Source: an uncultured Prevotellaceae bacterium (GTDB lineage: Bacteria; Bacteroidota; Bacteroidia; Bacteroidales; Bacteroidaceae). From it: a stretch of 64,000 nt of DNA. A program made the position numbers and the translations under genes. The notes beneath the pieces were generated by a model, which saw nothing but the letters and a program-made list of their open reading frames with translations, was not told where the DNA came from and searched no databases. The stretch is from the NCBI GenBank assembly GCA_902786565.1, contig CADACW010000025.1, forward strand, positions 22,931 to 86,930, in the 5' to 3' direction. Shown in pieces: positions 19,176-26,806 of this stretch (position 1 is the stretch's first letter; the number at the start of each line of letters is the position of its first letter).

Positions 19176-19206
19176 CCGCTCCCCCCGCCCCTTAAGGGGA
19201 GGGGTG
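19176..19206. repeat. GC-rich hairpin element (copy 1)
   Basis: CCGCTCCCCCCGCCCCTTAA followed by GGGGAGGGGTG forms a CCCCxCCCC/GGGGAGGGG hairpin. A near-identical copy is at 22381-22413. The bases just before it (TTTAATCGGGCCTCCACCGC) are also duplicated at about 19010-19032. Confidence 0.7.
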
Positions 19207-19292
19207 CAGGCATACGAACATACTGTTGCGCTTCTATCTGCTGAGATTTGTATAAAAAAACGAAAGGCTGATACGGGAGGCCTTTGACACAC

Positions 19293-19383
19293 CCCCAAGC
19301 AAACCCAGAGATAAGTGCCACTTATCTCGGAGATAAAAGGCACTTATCTCGGGGATAAGTGGCACTTATCTCTGGGGGGGGTA
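19293..19383. repeat. Triple-palindrome GAGATAAG element (copy 1)
   Basis: This element of about 91 bases runs from CCCCAAGC to GGGGGTA. Between them are three tandem near-perfect palindromes of the type AGATAAGTGCCACTTATCT, separated by CGG or CGGGG. A homologous element with the same flanks lies at 57591-57681. The copy here ends 73 bases before the promoter at 19457. Confidence 0.85.
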
Positions 19384-19456
19384 AAGGGTACTGCCGCAGG
19401 CAGCCGTCCGTTTGTCAGCTTTTTTCATTTCGGATTTTAAATTTTCTCCGATTTCT

Positions 19457-19701
19457 TTTGGCGGTTTTCAGATTTATGCGTACCTTTGCACCGCGTTTTA
19501 GGACTATGCCCGCTCCTGTTCCTCGTGGTGACGGTGGCGAAAGGGAGGGGAAAAACTACATTGGCCGGCCGCTACACTTTCGTTGGTAAAAACAGTGGAG
19601 CAATTGAGCTTTGAAGTCTTTTGCTTCCTTTAGTGTGCCTACGATTCCCAGAACTGAATGAGAACTACTCACTTTATTAACTTACAAATTAACAACAAAA
19701 A
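19457..19701 (+). promoter_or_regulatory. Promoter and long 5' leader of the secreted protein gene
   Basis: TTTG at 19457-19460 and TACCTTTG at 19481-19488 are 20 bases apart. Transcription should start near 19495, leaving an untranslated leader of about 205 bases before the ATG at 19702. That is unusually long for this window, where other leaders are 10-130 bases. The leader has a GC-rich first half (to about 19580) and an A/T-rich second half. No known riboswitch was recognised. Confidence 0.65.
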
Positions 19702-21999
19702 ATGAAAACAAAATTACTAATCAAATCACTCCTCGTCGCAGCAGGCCTGTCGATGGGAATGAATGCGTGGGCAGATGGCACCAAGCGAGTCTTAGATGCG
19801 CAGAATTATGAAGCAGCGACGGCTTCTGACTGGACAAGCCCTAATGGTACGGTCTCGTTCAAAACTGGTGATGCCACCTATGGAAATTATGCTCGAGTTG
19901 ATGTAAGTGGCAACGGTAACCGTAGTTGCTATAAGTCTGTCACCTATGGCTATGAGCCAAATGGCTATACTTCTGCTACAATGACGGACAAAGGCTATAT
20001 TATCGAATTTGACTTGAGAATGGCAGGAGGACGGCAAAAAGATAGAAGTGTAGCTCAGTTTATTATTCCCACTCAGAACCTTAATTTGGCTACCAATGCA
20101 GCTTATACTGGAACCGACTTTATATTTGCATTGTCACAGCCGACGAATACAACAGGAGGATTGGAGACTACATGGTATATCAATGATTTGTCACATACCA
20201 AAAATTCTGTGAATCTTGCTGATGCATGGCACCATTATAAGCTGGTCGTTACGGCCACAACAGTTGATTATACGATAACAAAAGATGGTCAAGCTATTGC
20301 AACAGGCTCATTGAATGTCACTTCACTTCCTACTATTAAAGGATTCTGGGGACTGACAGGCAGAACCTACGGCTATTTAGCATTCGACAACCTTGAAATA
20401 TATGATTTTACAGAAGAAGTTACTGTATCGGCCCCCACTTTCACCTTTAAGAAAGTAGATAATGAAAATCGTGTTTACACACTGACCAACCCTAACGGAA
20501 GTGGTACACTTTATTACACCACGGCTCCTTCTGAAAACGCTCCGGCTGTAGGCGATGCAGCTTATACATCGACAGATGAGGCAAACAAAGAAGTCTCATT
20601 CAGTCAGAGCGGCACCTACTATGCATACGTTCTTCACACCAATGGAACAACTGCTTCTCCTGTTACATCTCAGACAGTTACTTCTGGTGCCCTTACTCTT
20701 GCTGTTCCAGCATTCACTGTGATTAATATGGTGAAGGCTGGAGATGGATTCTATTATCCTCAAGTTTCTTTTGTTTCTAACAACTCTACTTTGGAGGGCG
20801 CTCCTACCGCTACTTTTGATGTAACTTCTCCTTATTCGTTTACCTCAACAGGTTCGATAACTGTAACAGCTTCTGCTGAGGGTTACACTTCAAGTACAAA
20901 CACCTTCACGGTAAGCCAGGCTTATATTAATAGCAATACCATTGACTTTGGTGCTTTGACGGCTGCTGACTTCGACGATGCAATATGGACATCAGGTACT
21001 GGTGCTCCACGCGACTATTGGACGCAACGCGCTGCAGCCATTCCTGCTGATGTTACCTATTATGGATGGAAAACGCTGAGCATTACCAATGGTGATGATG
21101 TAAATAATATTAACAAAGCTTCTCTTAATGGTATTACAATTTCTAATCCTCACCAGCGTACAGCACAGGTTTACATTGGCTATGGTCTCCTCGCCCCGTA
21201 CGACCCGACAAAGGTTGATGGTACAGCAGCTGCTACTGCATCCAACAACCTCAATTTCACAGTAAATGGTGCTACTTCGGATGACTACGTTGTGTATAAT
21301 GGCTGGAACAATTATGGTAACGGAACTTTCAACACAGTTTTGGCAGGTGATGCGACGTTTGGTCTTTATCGTTACGACACGATGCTCCGCACCATTAACG
21401 TATTCTCACCCGCTCCTGCAACTGTTCCCGTTGCTGTCGCCGATGGTAAGGAGTTCGCCACTTTCAACTCTGACTATGCTCTTGACTTCGCCAACGTGAC
21501 TGACATTATTGCCTACACCGCACAGGTGAGCGCTGACGGCTCAACCGTGACGATGACCAAGGTTGATGGTGCCGTTCCCGCCAATACCGGCCTGCTGATT
21601 CGTAAGGCTGCCAGCACATCTGCTGAGGTTCCTGTAGCTGCTTCTGCTGCTGCCGTGACCAACGAGTTCATTGCCGTGACTGCTGACAACTGCGATGAAG
21701 GTCAGGAGTACAAGACTGTTAAGGAAGGCTTCATCCTCGCAACTGTCGGTGGTGAGCAGGGCTTCTACAAGGCCAACTCGACTGATGGCACGAAGGTGGG
21801 CAAGGGCAAGGCTTATCTGCCTGCTACTGGTGCTGCAGGTGCCCGTCTGACTGTCAAGTTCGGTGACGAGGCTACTGGCATCAACGATATGCGCGTGGTG
21901 ACCGTCGACAATGCCGTCTATAACCTGAACGGCGTGCGCGTCAGCCAGCCCACAAAGGGCCTCTACATTGTGAATGGAAAGAAAATGGTTATTAAGTAA
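19702..21999 (+). CDS. Secreted multidomain protein with conserved C-terminal tail, function unknown
   Basis: 765 aa with a signal peptide (MKTKLLIKSLLVAAGLSMGMNAWA-D). Residues about 25-235 look like a concanavalin-like or laminin-G-like beta-sandwich (GYIIEFDLRMAGG, WHHYKLVVTATTVDYTITKDG). Next come a chitobiase/FN3-like segment (about 245-330), another beta-rich segment, and a module starting near residue 570 (VPVAVADGKEFATFNSDYAL). The extreme end, YNLNGVRVSQPTKGLYIVNG then KKMVIK, matches the CE8 protein's tail and may be a sorting or anchoring signal. No catalytic motif was recognised. Codon use and GC rise clearly in the last third (from about 21410). The 61-aa gene follows after 25 bases. 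Confidence 0.75.
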   Translation: MKTKLLIKSLLVAAGLSMGMNAWADGTKRVLDAQNYEAATASDWTSPNGTVSFKTGDATYGNYARVDVSGNGNRSCYKSVTYGYEPNGYTSATMTDKGYIIEFDLRMAGGRQKDRSVAQFIIPTQNLNLATNAAYTGTDFIFALSQPTNTTGGLETTWYINDLSHTKNSVNLADAWHHYKLVVTATTVDYTITKDGQAIATGSLNVTSLPTIKGFWGLTGRTYGYLAFDNLEIYDFTEEVTVSAPTFTFKKVDNENRVYTLTNPNGSGTLYYTTAPSENAPAVGDAAYTSTDEANKEVSFSQSGTYYAYVLHTNGTTASPVTSQTVTSGALTLAVPAFTVINMVKAGDGFYYPQVSFVSNNSTLEGAPTATFDVTSPYSFTSTGSITVTASAEGYTSSTNTFTVSQAYINSNTIDFGALTAADFDDAIWTSGTGAPRDYWTQRAAAIPADVTYYGWKTLSITNGDDVNNINKASLNGITISNPHQRTAQVYIGYGLLAPYDPTKVDGTAAATASNNLNFTVNGATSDDYVVYNGWNNYGNGTFNTVLAGDATFGLYRYDTMLRTINVFSPAPATVPVAVADGKEFATFNSDYALDFANVTDIIAYTAQVSADGSTVTMTKVDGAVPANTGLLIRKAASTSAEVPVAASAAAVTNEFIAVTADNCDEGQEYKTVKEGFILATVGGEQGFYKANSTDGTKVGKGKAYLPATGAAGARLTVKFGDEATGINDMRVVTVDNAVYNLNGVRVSQPTKGLYIVNGKKMVIK

Positions 22000-22024
22000 A
22001 TCTAACGAAAAGGAGATATAAACA

Positions 22025-22210
22025 ATGAAAAAGACATATATGATTCCCGATACACAGTGCGTGAGAATCCAGACAGTAAACATGATTGCTGATTCGCTGC
22101 GCTCGATGGGCACAACTGGCGGTGTTGTAGAAACTAACAATACGGAGCTTACCGACCAGGTGAGCGATTCTCGCCGCTTTACCCTCTGGGACGACGAAGA
22201 CGAAGAATAA
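22025..22210 (+). CDS. Small acidic-tailed protein, function unknown
   Basis: 61 aa. It begins MKKTYMIPDTQCVRIQTVNM, has a central IADSLRSMGTTGGVV, and ends in an acidic tail RFTLWDDEDEE. Similar short proteins starting MKKTY..P are common beside secreted proteins in Prevotella, and none has a known role. The A/G-rich sequence AAAAGGAGATATAAACA before the ATG is a good ribosome site. The gene is 25 bases after the secreted protein and just before a terminator, so the two form one transcript. Confidence 0.75.
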   Translation: MKKTYMIPDTQCVRIQTVNMIADSLRSMGTTGGVVETNNTELTDQVSDSRRFTLWDDEDEE

Positions 22211-22223
22211 TCTGACCTCATGG

Positions 22224-22264
22224 GGTGCCGCAGCCGTGCAAGCGGTGTTGCGGCACCTTTTGTT
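22224..22264 (+). terminator. Rho-independent terminator
   Basis: Stem GGTGCCGCA (22224-22232) pairs with TGCGGCACC (22249-22257) and is followed by TTTTGTTT. It closes the operon of the secreted protein and the 61-aa protein. Confidence 0.85.
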
Positions 22265-22333
22265 TGTGGGCCGCATCCCAGTCCGTGAGGATGCAGGTGC
22301 AGCCCTTATAAGTTAATAAAACATTAATAGCTC

Positions 22334-22413
22334 AGGTGGCGGCCCATCCGTGAGGATGAGCCGCCACCGCCCTTGTGTTGCCGCTCCCCCCCGCCCCTGT
22401 AAGGGGAGGGGTG
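22334..22413. repeat. GC-rich hairpins, including second copy of the GC-rich element
   Basis: GGTGGCGGCCCATCC/GGATGAGCCGCCACC (22334-22368) is a strong hairpin. CCGCTCCCCCCCGCCCCTGT AAGGGGAGGGGTG (22381-22413) repeats the element at 19176-19206. The latter lies just after the end of the convergent NYN gene and may stop transcripts from either side. Confidence 0.65.
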
Positions 22414-22418
22414 AGTGT

Positions 22419-23108
22419 TTAGTGTGTGGATTTCCTGTTGTGAAAGGGTCCAAGGCTGGTTATACCGTCAACATGTTCAAACAGTTGTGGCTCAACATTT
22501 GCCTGCATGGGATCGAGTATGAAATCAATCCCTTCCCGACGGGCCAATTTAGCTGCTGGCACAAAATCTGAGTCACCAGAAAACAGAACGATGGTATCCA
22601 CAAACCGCTTTAATGCAAGTGTCGCAATATCTACCCCTATCTTCATGTCGATGCCTTTCTGCTGAACATCTAAGAATATCTCCGAGTCTTTAAGTTCTTC
22701 CAGTCTTTTCTTGCCCGACAGTAGTTCTTTCACCCTTCCAGGATAGATTTGCCAATTGTGATTGTCCTTTAATGCTCCAATGCGTAGTGCCACCTTACGT
22801 TTGCGCTTAAGTGACTCCAATAATTCCATACGGAATTTGTATTCCTCGGTATGGCTGAAATCTACCAGTTTTTTGCTGATGGGATTGTGTACTTTCTTGT
22901 CAAGTGGCAAACAGTCATAATAGAAAATGCGATAGAGCGTGTTGCTATTGCCAACGTGCTTCATCGCCATCGTGTAGAGGTGGTCGGCAACTTGTGCACC
23001 TGACATCTTGCGGTCTTTGTTGTAAAGACTGTTGAATCGTTTCACGAAAAAACCGCCGTCTATCAATACGGCTATCTTGACGGGAGGGAAACTGTTTTTC
23101 TGCTTCAT
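22419..23108 (-). CDS. NYN-domain (LabA/DUF88-like) putative nuclease
   Basis: 229 aa from the ATG at 23108; an extra 11 residues are possible from 23141. The N-terminal strand KIAVLIDGGFFVKRF places an Asp at the start of the NYN fold. Later come GVDIATLALKRFVDTIVLFSGDSDFVPAAKLAR and DFILDPM, typical of the LabA/DUF88 branch. The conserved Asp residues (IDGG, GVDIA, SGDSDF) form the expected metal-binding pocket of a PIN-like RNase. The gene has its own promoter. It is more AT-rich than its neighbours and lies between two repeat elements, which suggests later acquisition. Confidence 0.85.
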   Translation of the reverse strand: MKQKNSFPPVKIAVLIDGGFFVKRFNSLYNKDRKMSGAQVADHLYTMAMKHVGNSNTLYRIFYYDCLPLDKKVHNPISKKLVDFSHTEEYKFRMELLESLKRKRKVALRIGALKDNHNWQIYPGRVKELLSGKKRLEELKDSEIFLDVQQKGIDMKIGVDIATLALKRFVDTIVLFSGDSDFVPAAKLARREGIDFILDPMQANVEPQLFEHVDGITSLGPFHNRKSTH

Positions 23109-23215
23109 AATGGTTAAAAAAATGCTCAAGGGTTGGCACATCCATTATCAAGAATAAGCAGCATTTTCAGGTGTGCAGCTTTCGGATGTGCTTCGCCATG
23201 AGCCTAATCATAGTG

Positions 23216-23246
23216 CAAAGATAGTGAATTTCTTGGAAGCCACAAA
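23216..23246 (-). promoter_or_regulatory. Promoter of the NYN-domain gene
   Basis: On the minus strand TTTG (complement of 23243-23246) and TATCTTTG (complement of 23216-23223) are 19 bases apart. The leader to the ATG at 23108 is about 100 bases. Confidence 0.75.
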
Positions 23247-23348
23247 CTTTTTTGAGTTTTTTTTTCAATAAATGGTGAAGAAAACCTTCTTTCTTCCGAA
23301 ATTTCTTCTTTGTTACAGGCTTTTTTGCTAATTTTGCAGCGTGATTAA

Positions 23349-23516
23349 GACATACGAACATATTTTGACAGACTAACATACGAACATATTTTGACAGACT
23401 AACATACGAACATATTTTGACAGACTAACATACGAACATATTTTGACACTAACATACGAACATATTGACAGACTAACATACGAACATATTGACAGACTAA
23501 CATACGAACATATTAA
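23349..23516 (+). repeat. CATACGAACAT tandem repeat array (locus 2, seven copies)
   Basis: Seven copies of CATACGAACA start at 23351, 23377, 23403, 23429, 23453, 23477 and 23501, so the period is 26, 26, 26, 24, 24 and 24 bases. The full unit is GACAGACTAACATACGAACA plus TATTTT or TAT. The array fills the gap between the NYN promoter and menB and ends 14 bases before the menB start codon. No conventional -7 box precedes menB outside the array. It is not CRISPR: the repeat is continuous with no unique spacers. Confidence 0.9.
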
Positions 23517-23530
23517 TATATTTTGGAGAT

Positions 23531-24388
23531 ATGGAAAAGAGAGAATGGAAAATTATACGGGAGTTTGAGGAGATTCGGTTTGAGGAGTGGAACGGGATTG
23601 CTAAGATTACTATCAACCGGCCACGCTACCGCAATGCCTTTACGCCGCGGACCACGCTGGAGCTGAGCCAGGCCTTTGCACAGTGCCGCGAAATGACCCA
23701 TATAGGCGTGGTGCTGCTCACCGGCGCCATGTCGGAAGTGCCTGAGGGCAAGCGGCTGGCCGACGTGAAGCACGCCTTCTGCAGTGGTGGCGACATGCAC
23801 GTCAAGGGCCGGGGCGGCTATGTCGACGAGCAGGGCGTGCCACGGTTGAGCGTGCTCGACGTGCAGATGCAGATACGGCGCCTGCCCAAGCCAGTCATCG
23901 CCATGGTCAATGGCTACGCCATCGGTGGCGGCCATGTGCTCCATCTGGTGTGCGACCTGACCATTGCTTCCGAGAATGCCGTCTTCGGCCAGACAGGGCC
24001 CAAGGTGGGTTCCTTCGATGCCGGCTTCGGCGCTTCCTATCTGGCCCGCATCGTCGGTCAGAAGAAGGCTCGCGAGATATGGTTCCTCTGCCGCCAGTAC
24101 AGTGCCCAGGAGGCCGAGCGCATGGGGCTGGTGAACAAGGTGGTGCCCTTGGAGCGGCTGGAAGACGAGTGCGTGGAGTGGGCGCAGACGATGATGCAGC
24201 ACTCGCCGCTGGCCCTGCGCATGATAAAAGCCGGACTGAATGCCGAACTCGACGGACAGGCCGGCATACAGCAGTTGGCTGGCGATGCCACTATGCTCTA
24301 CTACTATCTGGACGAGGCCCAGGAGGGCGGAAAGGCGTTTCTCGAGAAGCGCAAGCCCGACTTCAGGCAGTATCCCACGCTGCCCTGA
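23531..24388 (+). CDS. menB: 1,4-dihydroxy-2-naphthoyl-CoA synthase
   Basis: 285 aa of the crotonase superfamily. MenB-specific features are [19 protein letters not shown] (oxyanion region and disordered loop), [20 protein letters not shown], the hallmark [20 protein letters not shown], and the end [13 protein letters not shown]. It forms the naphthalene ring of menaquinone from o-succinylbenzoyl-CoA in the cytoplasm. No other men gene is in the window, so it is detached from the usual cluster. Its 5' region is the tandem repeat array, and its own promoter is not obvious. Confidence 0.92.
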   Translation: MEKREWKIIREFEEIRFEEWNGIAKITINRPRYRNAFTPRTTLELSQAFAQCREMTHIGVVLLTGAMSEVPEGKRLADVKHAFCSGGDMHVKGRGGYVDEQGVPRLSVLDVQMQIRRLPKPVIAMVNGYAIGGGHVLHLVCDLTIASENAVFGQTGPKVGSFDAGFGASYLARIVGQKKAREIWFLCRQYSAQEAERMGLVNKVVPLERLEDECVEWAQTMMQHSPLALRMIKAGLNAELDGQAGIQQLAGDATMLYYYLDEAQEGGKAFLEKRKPDFRQYPTLP

Positions 24389-24429
24389 CTGCCGTTTTCG
24401 GACTGTCCACTCGATTTTTTGCTTCCTTT

Positions 24430-24461
24430 TTTGCTAGTTTCGCTGAAAAGAGTTACCTTTG
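24430..24461 (+). promoter_or_regulatory. Promoter of the PP2C-metA-lipoprotein group
   Basis: TTTG at 24430-24433 and TACCTTTG at 24454-24461, 20 bases apart. It sets the start at 24492: the longer in-frame TTG start at 24459 lies inside the -7 box. Confidence 0.8.
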
Positions 24462-24491
24462 CAAGCGATTTCGTCATATAATGAAAGAGTA

Positions 24492-25259
24492 ATGGCAAAA
24501 AGTATTACACTTAGCATCACTGCGTCCAGCCGCGTAGGCTGTGTCAGAGTGAACAACGAGGACATGCTGCTTTTGGGTGAGCAGATGGTGCGAAGTGGCA
24601 AGACATCACAGACGGTGGAACTGGCACCCGGCGGGCGATTCCTGATGGCACTGGCTGACGGGATGGGTGGCCATAATTGTGGCGAGGTGGCCAGCGCCGA
24701 CACACTGAATAGCCTGAAGTTCTATTACAACGACATACCTTCGGGCATGGATGCCAACGCTTTCAACGAAGCCATGTGTGAATGGTTGAAGAGCATCAAC
24801 TACACCATCGATGCCAAAGGACGCACAAAGAGCGAGTGCAGGGGAATGGGCACCACGCTGGTGGCCCTGGCCTGCTATGAGGGGGCGTTCTACTCGTTGA
24901 ACTGCGGCGACAGCCGCCTCTACTATATGGCCGACGGAGAGCTGCGACAACTCACCATCGACCACTCGCTCAACAATCTGCTGGGCCAGCAGAAACATTC
25001 AAACATCATCACCAACTGCATAGGCGGTGGCTGCTCCTGCAGTTATATTGATATGGACGAACATTCGGCGTTGGTCAAGCCTGGAGCCACCTTCATGCTG
25101 TGCAGCGACGGTCTTTCAGACATGGTCAGCGACCAGGAGATTGCCCGCCTGCTGGGCAACGGCTTCGGCGCCGATGCCCTCTGCCAGGCAGCCGAGGACG
25201 AGGGGGGCCGCGACAATGTCTCCGTCATTGTGGCAAGAGTGTTGGAAATTGATAATTGA
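24492..25259 (+). CDS. PP2C-family protein serine/threonine phosphatase
   Basis: 255 aa from ATG 24492. The PP2C motifs are in order: VRVNNEDMLLL (first metal Asp), ALADGMGGHNCGEVAS (metal Asp and Gly-Met-Gly-Gly), GMGTTLVAL, NCGDSRLYY, LCSDGLSDMVSD and EGGRDNVSVIVARV. Members of this group are soluble and metal-dependent; they often counter Hanks-type kinases or act in stress signalling, but no kinase is nearby. The gene is the first of a probable operon with metA (25 bases) and a lipoprotein (25 bases). Confidence 0.92.
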   Translation: MAKSITLSITASSRVGCVRVNNEDMLLLGEQMVRSGKTSQTVELAPGGRFLMALADGMGGHNCGEVASADTLNSLKFYYNDIPSGMDANAFNEAMCEWLKSINYTIDAKGRTKSECRGMGTTLVALACYEGAFYSLNCGDSRLYYMADGELRQLTIDHSLNNLLGQQKHSNIITNCIGGGCSCSYIDMDEHSALVKPGATFMLCSDGLSDMVSDQEIARLLGNGFGADALCQAAEDEGGRDNVSVIVARVLEIDN

Positions 25260-25284
25260 TAATTGACAGTTAATATTAACCGAA

Positions 25285-26202
25285 ATGCCCCTACGACTGC
25301 CTGACCGACTGCCTGCCATTGAGCTGCTGAAGCACGAAAACATCTTCGTGATGGACACCACGCGAGCCCACTCGCAGGATATCCGCCCCTTGCGCATCGT
25401 CATATTGAACCTGATGCCGCTGAAGGTGACCACCGAGACCGACCTCATACGCCTGCTCTCCAACACACCGCTGCAGTTGGACATCAGCTTTATGAAACTG
25501 CGCAGCCATACGCCCAAGAACACGCCAATAGAGCACATGATGATGTTCTACCGCGACTTCGACTCCATGCGCCACGAGAAGTTCGACGGCATGATTGTCA
25601 CCGGTGCACCTGTGGAGACGATGGACTATGAGCAGGTGAGCTATTGGCCCGAAATCTCCGACATCTTCACTTGGGCACGCACCCACGTCACCTCTACACT
25701 CTACATCTGCTGGGCGGCCCAGGCCGGGCTTTACCAATACTACGGCATCCCCAAGTATGGACTGCCGAAGAAGATGTTCGGCATCTTCACCCAGAACATC
25801 CTGGAGCCTCAGCTGCCCATCTTCCGTGGCTTCGACGACACGTTCATGATGCCCCACAGCCGCCATTCAGAGGTGAGACGGGCCGACATATTGGCACACT
25901 CGGAACTGAAGCTCATTGCCGACAGCCCCGTGAGCGGCGTCAGCATCGTGATGGCAAGGGGAGGACGCGAGTTCTACATCACCGGCCACATGGAGTATGC
26001 ACCCGGTACCCTCGATGCAGAGTACCGCCGCGACAAAGGCATCAGAAACGATGTGGAGCTGCCCCGCAACTACTATCGCAACGACGACCCAAGCCTGCCG
26101 CCGGTGGTCTCGTGGCGGGCACATGCCAACCTGTTCTACAGCAACTGGATCAACTACTACGTCTATCAGGAGACGCCCTACAATATCAACGATATTTCCT
26201 AA
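25285..26202 (+). CDS. metA: Homoserine O-acyltransferase (MetA family, predicted acetyl-CoA specific)
   Basis: 305 aa, the usual length for MetA. The catalytic Cys lies in YICWAAQAGLYQYYGIP, with His in MMPHSRHSEVR and Glu in ITGHMEYAPGTL. The enzyme activates homoserine in methionine synthesis. Residue 111 (TGAPVE-T) is Glu, the position where a Glu/Gly difference separates acetyl-CoA from succinyl-CoA users (Gly in the Escherichia coli enzyme). Acetyl specificity is therefore expected. The start at 25285 gives the canonical MPLRLPDRLPA N-terminus. Confidence 0.93.
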   Translation: MPLRLPDRLPAIELLKHENIFVMDTTRAHSQDIRPLRIVILNLMPLKVTTETDLIRLLSNTPLQLDISFMKLRSHTPKNTPIEHMMMFYRDFDSMRHEKFDGMIVTGAPVETMDYEQVSYWPEISDIFTWARTHVTSTLYICWAAQAGLYQYYGIPKYGLPKKMFGIFTQNILEPQLPIFRGFDDTFMMPHSRHSEVRRADILAHSELKLIADSPVSGVSIVMARGGREFYITGHMEYAPGTLDAEYRRDKGIRNDVELPRNYYRNDDPSLPPVVSWRAHANLFYSNWINYYVYQETPYNINDIS

Positions 26203-26227
26203 CCACCAATCTAAAAACAAGCAGAGT

Positions 26228-26806
26228 ATGAGATACCCACTACTATCACTCATCGTCCTTGTAGCCGGCCTGACGCTATTCGGGGGCTGCAAGGAGAAGA
26301 AGCAGACCGACGACATCATCGCCACGAAATACATCCCCAAGAAGCCGCTGCCACCCATCGCCATGAAGGTGGACAAGCAGTCGCAGACGGTGAACTGGCT
26401 TGGAAAGAAATATGTGGTTGACATTGTGCGCACGCCGGTAGACAGCCTGCCCAGGGTGAGCGACGATACAGGCCAGGAGTACATCGACAACAGCATCCAC
26501 CTGGCCGTCAAGCGCGACGATGGCTCGGTGTTCTTCGAGAAGACGTTTGTGAAAGGCTCGTTCCATTCCTATGTGGAAGAGTCGTTCCGCCGGAACGGCC
26601 AGTTGGCCAGCATCCGCCTGGACGAAGCGGAGGGCCCAGAGCTGCACTTCTCGGTGGTCATCGGACTGCCCGACGCCATCGACGATGTCTTTGTGCCCCT
26701 GCAGCTGACCGTGAACAACCAGGGCGGCATCAGCATTCGCCAGGATGACGATATGGGCATGCTCGACTACGACGACGAGGCTGACGGCGCGGAGAATGAG
26801 GAGTAG
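26228..26806 (+). CDS. Lipoprotein, DUF4738-like
   Basis: 192 aa from the ATG at 26228. It has a hydrophobic signal with a lipobox-like LFGG-C at residue 21. The mature part contains KYIPKKPLPPIAMKVDKQSQ, NWLGKKYVVDIVRTPVDSLP and FFEKTFVKGSFHSYVEESF, a pattern like Bacteroidota DUF4738 lipoproteins, and ends in an acidic tail. The function is unknown and the location is probably the outer or inner membrane, facing the periplasm. Its last 40 bases overlap the end of the convergent HAD gene. Confidence 0.75.
   Translation: MRYPLLSLIVLVAGLTLFGGCKEKKQTDDIIATKYIPKKPLPPIAMKVDKQSQTVNWLGKKYVVDIVRTPVDSLPRVSDDTGQEYIDNSIHLAVKRDDGSVFFEKTFVKGSFHSYVEESFRRNGQLASIRLDEAEGPELHFSVVIGLPDAIDDVFVPLQLTVNNQGGISIRQDDDMGMLDYDDEADGAENEE

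Noticed and set aside
19139..19589. Short frames over the intergenic repeats (starting MALISG...)
   Set aside because: They translate repeated palindromes and repeat DNA on both strands, and none has a domain or supported start.
23349..23516. Possible CRISPR array
   Set aside because: The units are directly adjacent with nearly the same sequence throughout and no unique spacers, and no cas gene is near.
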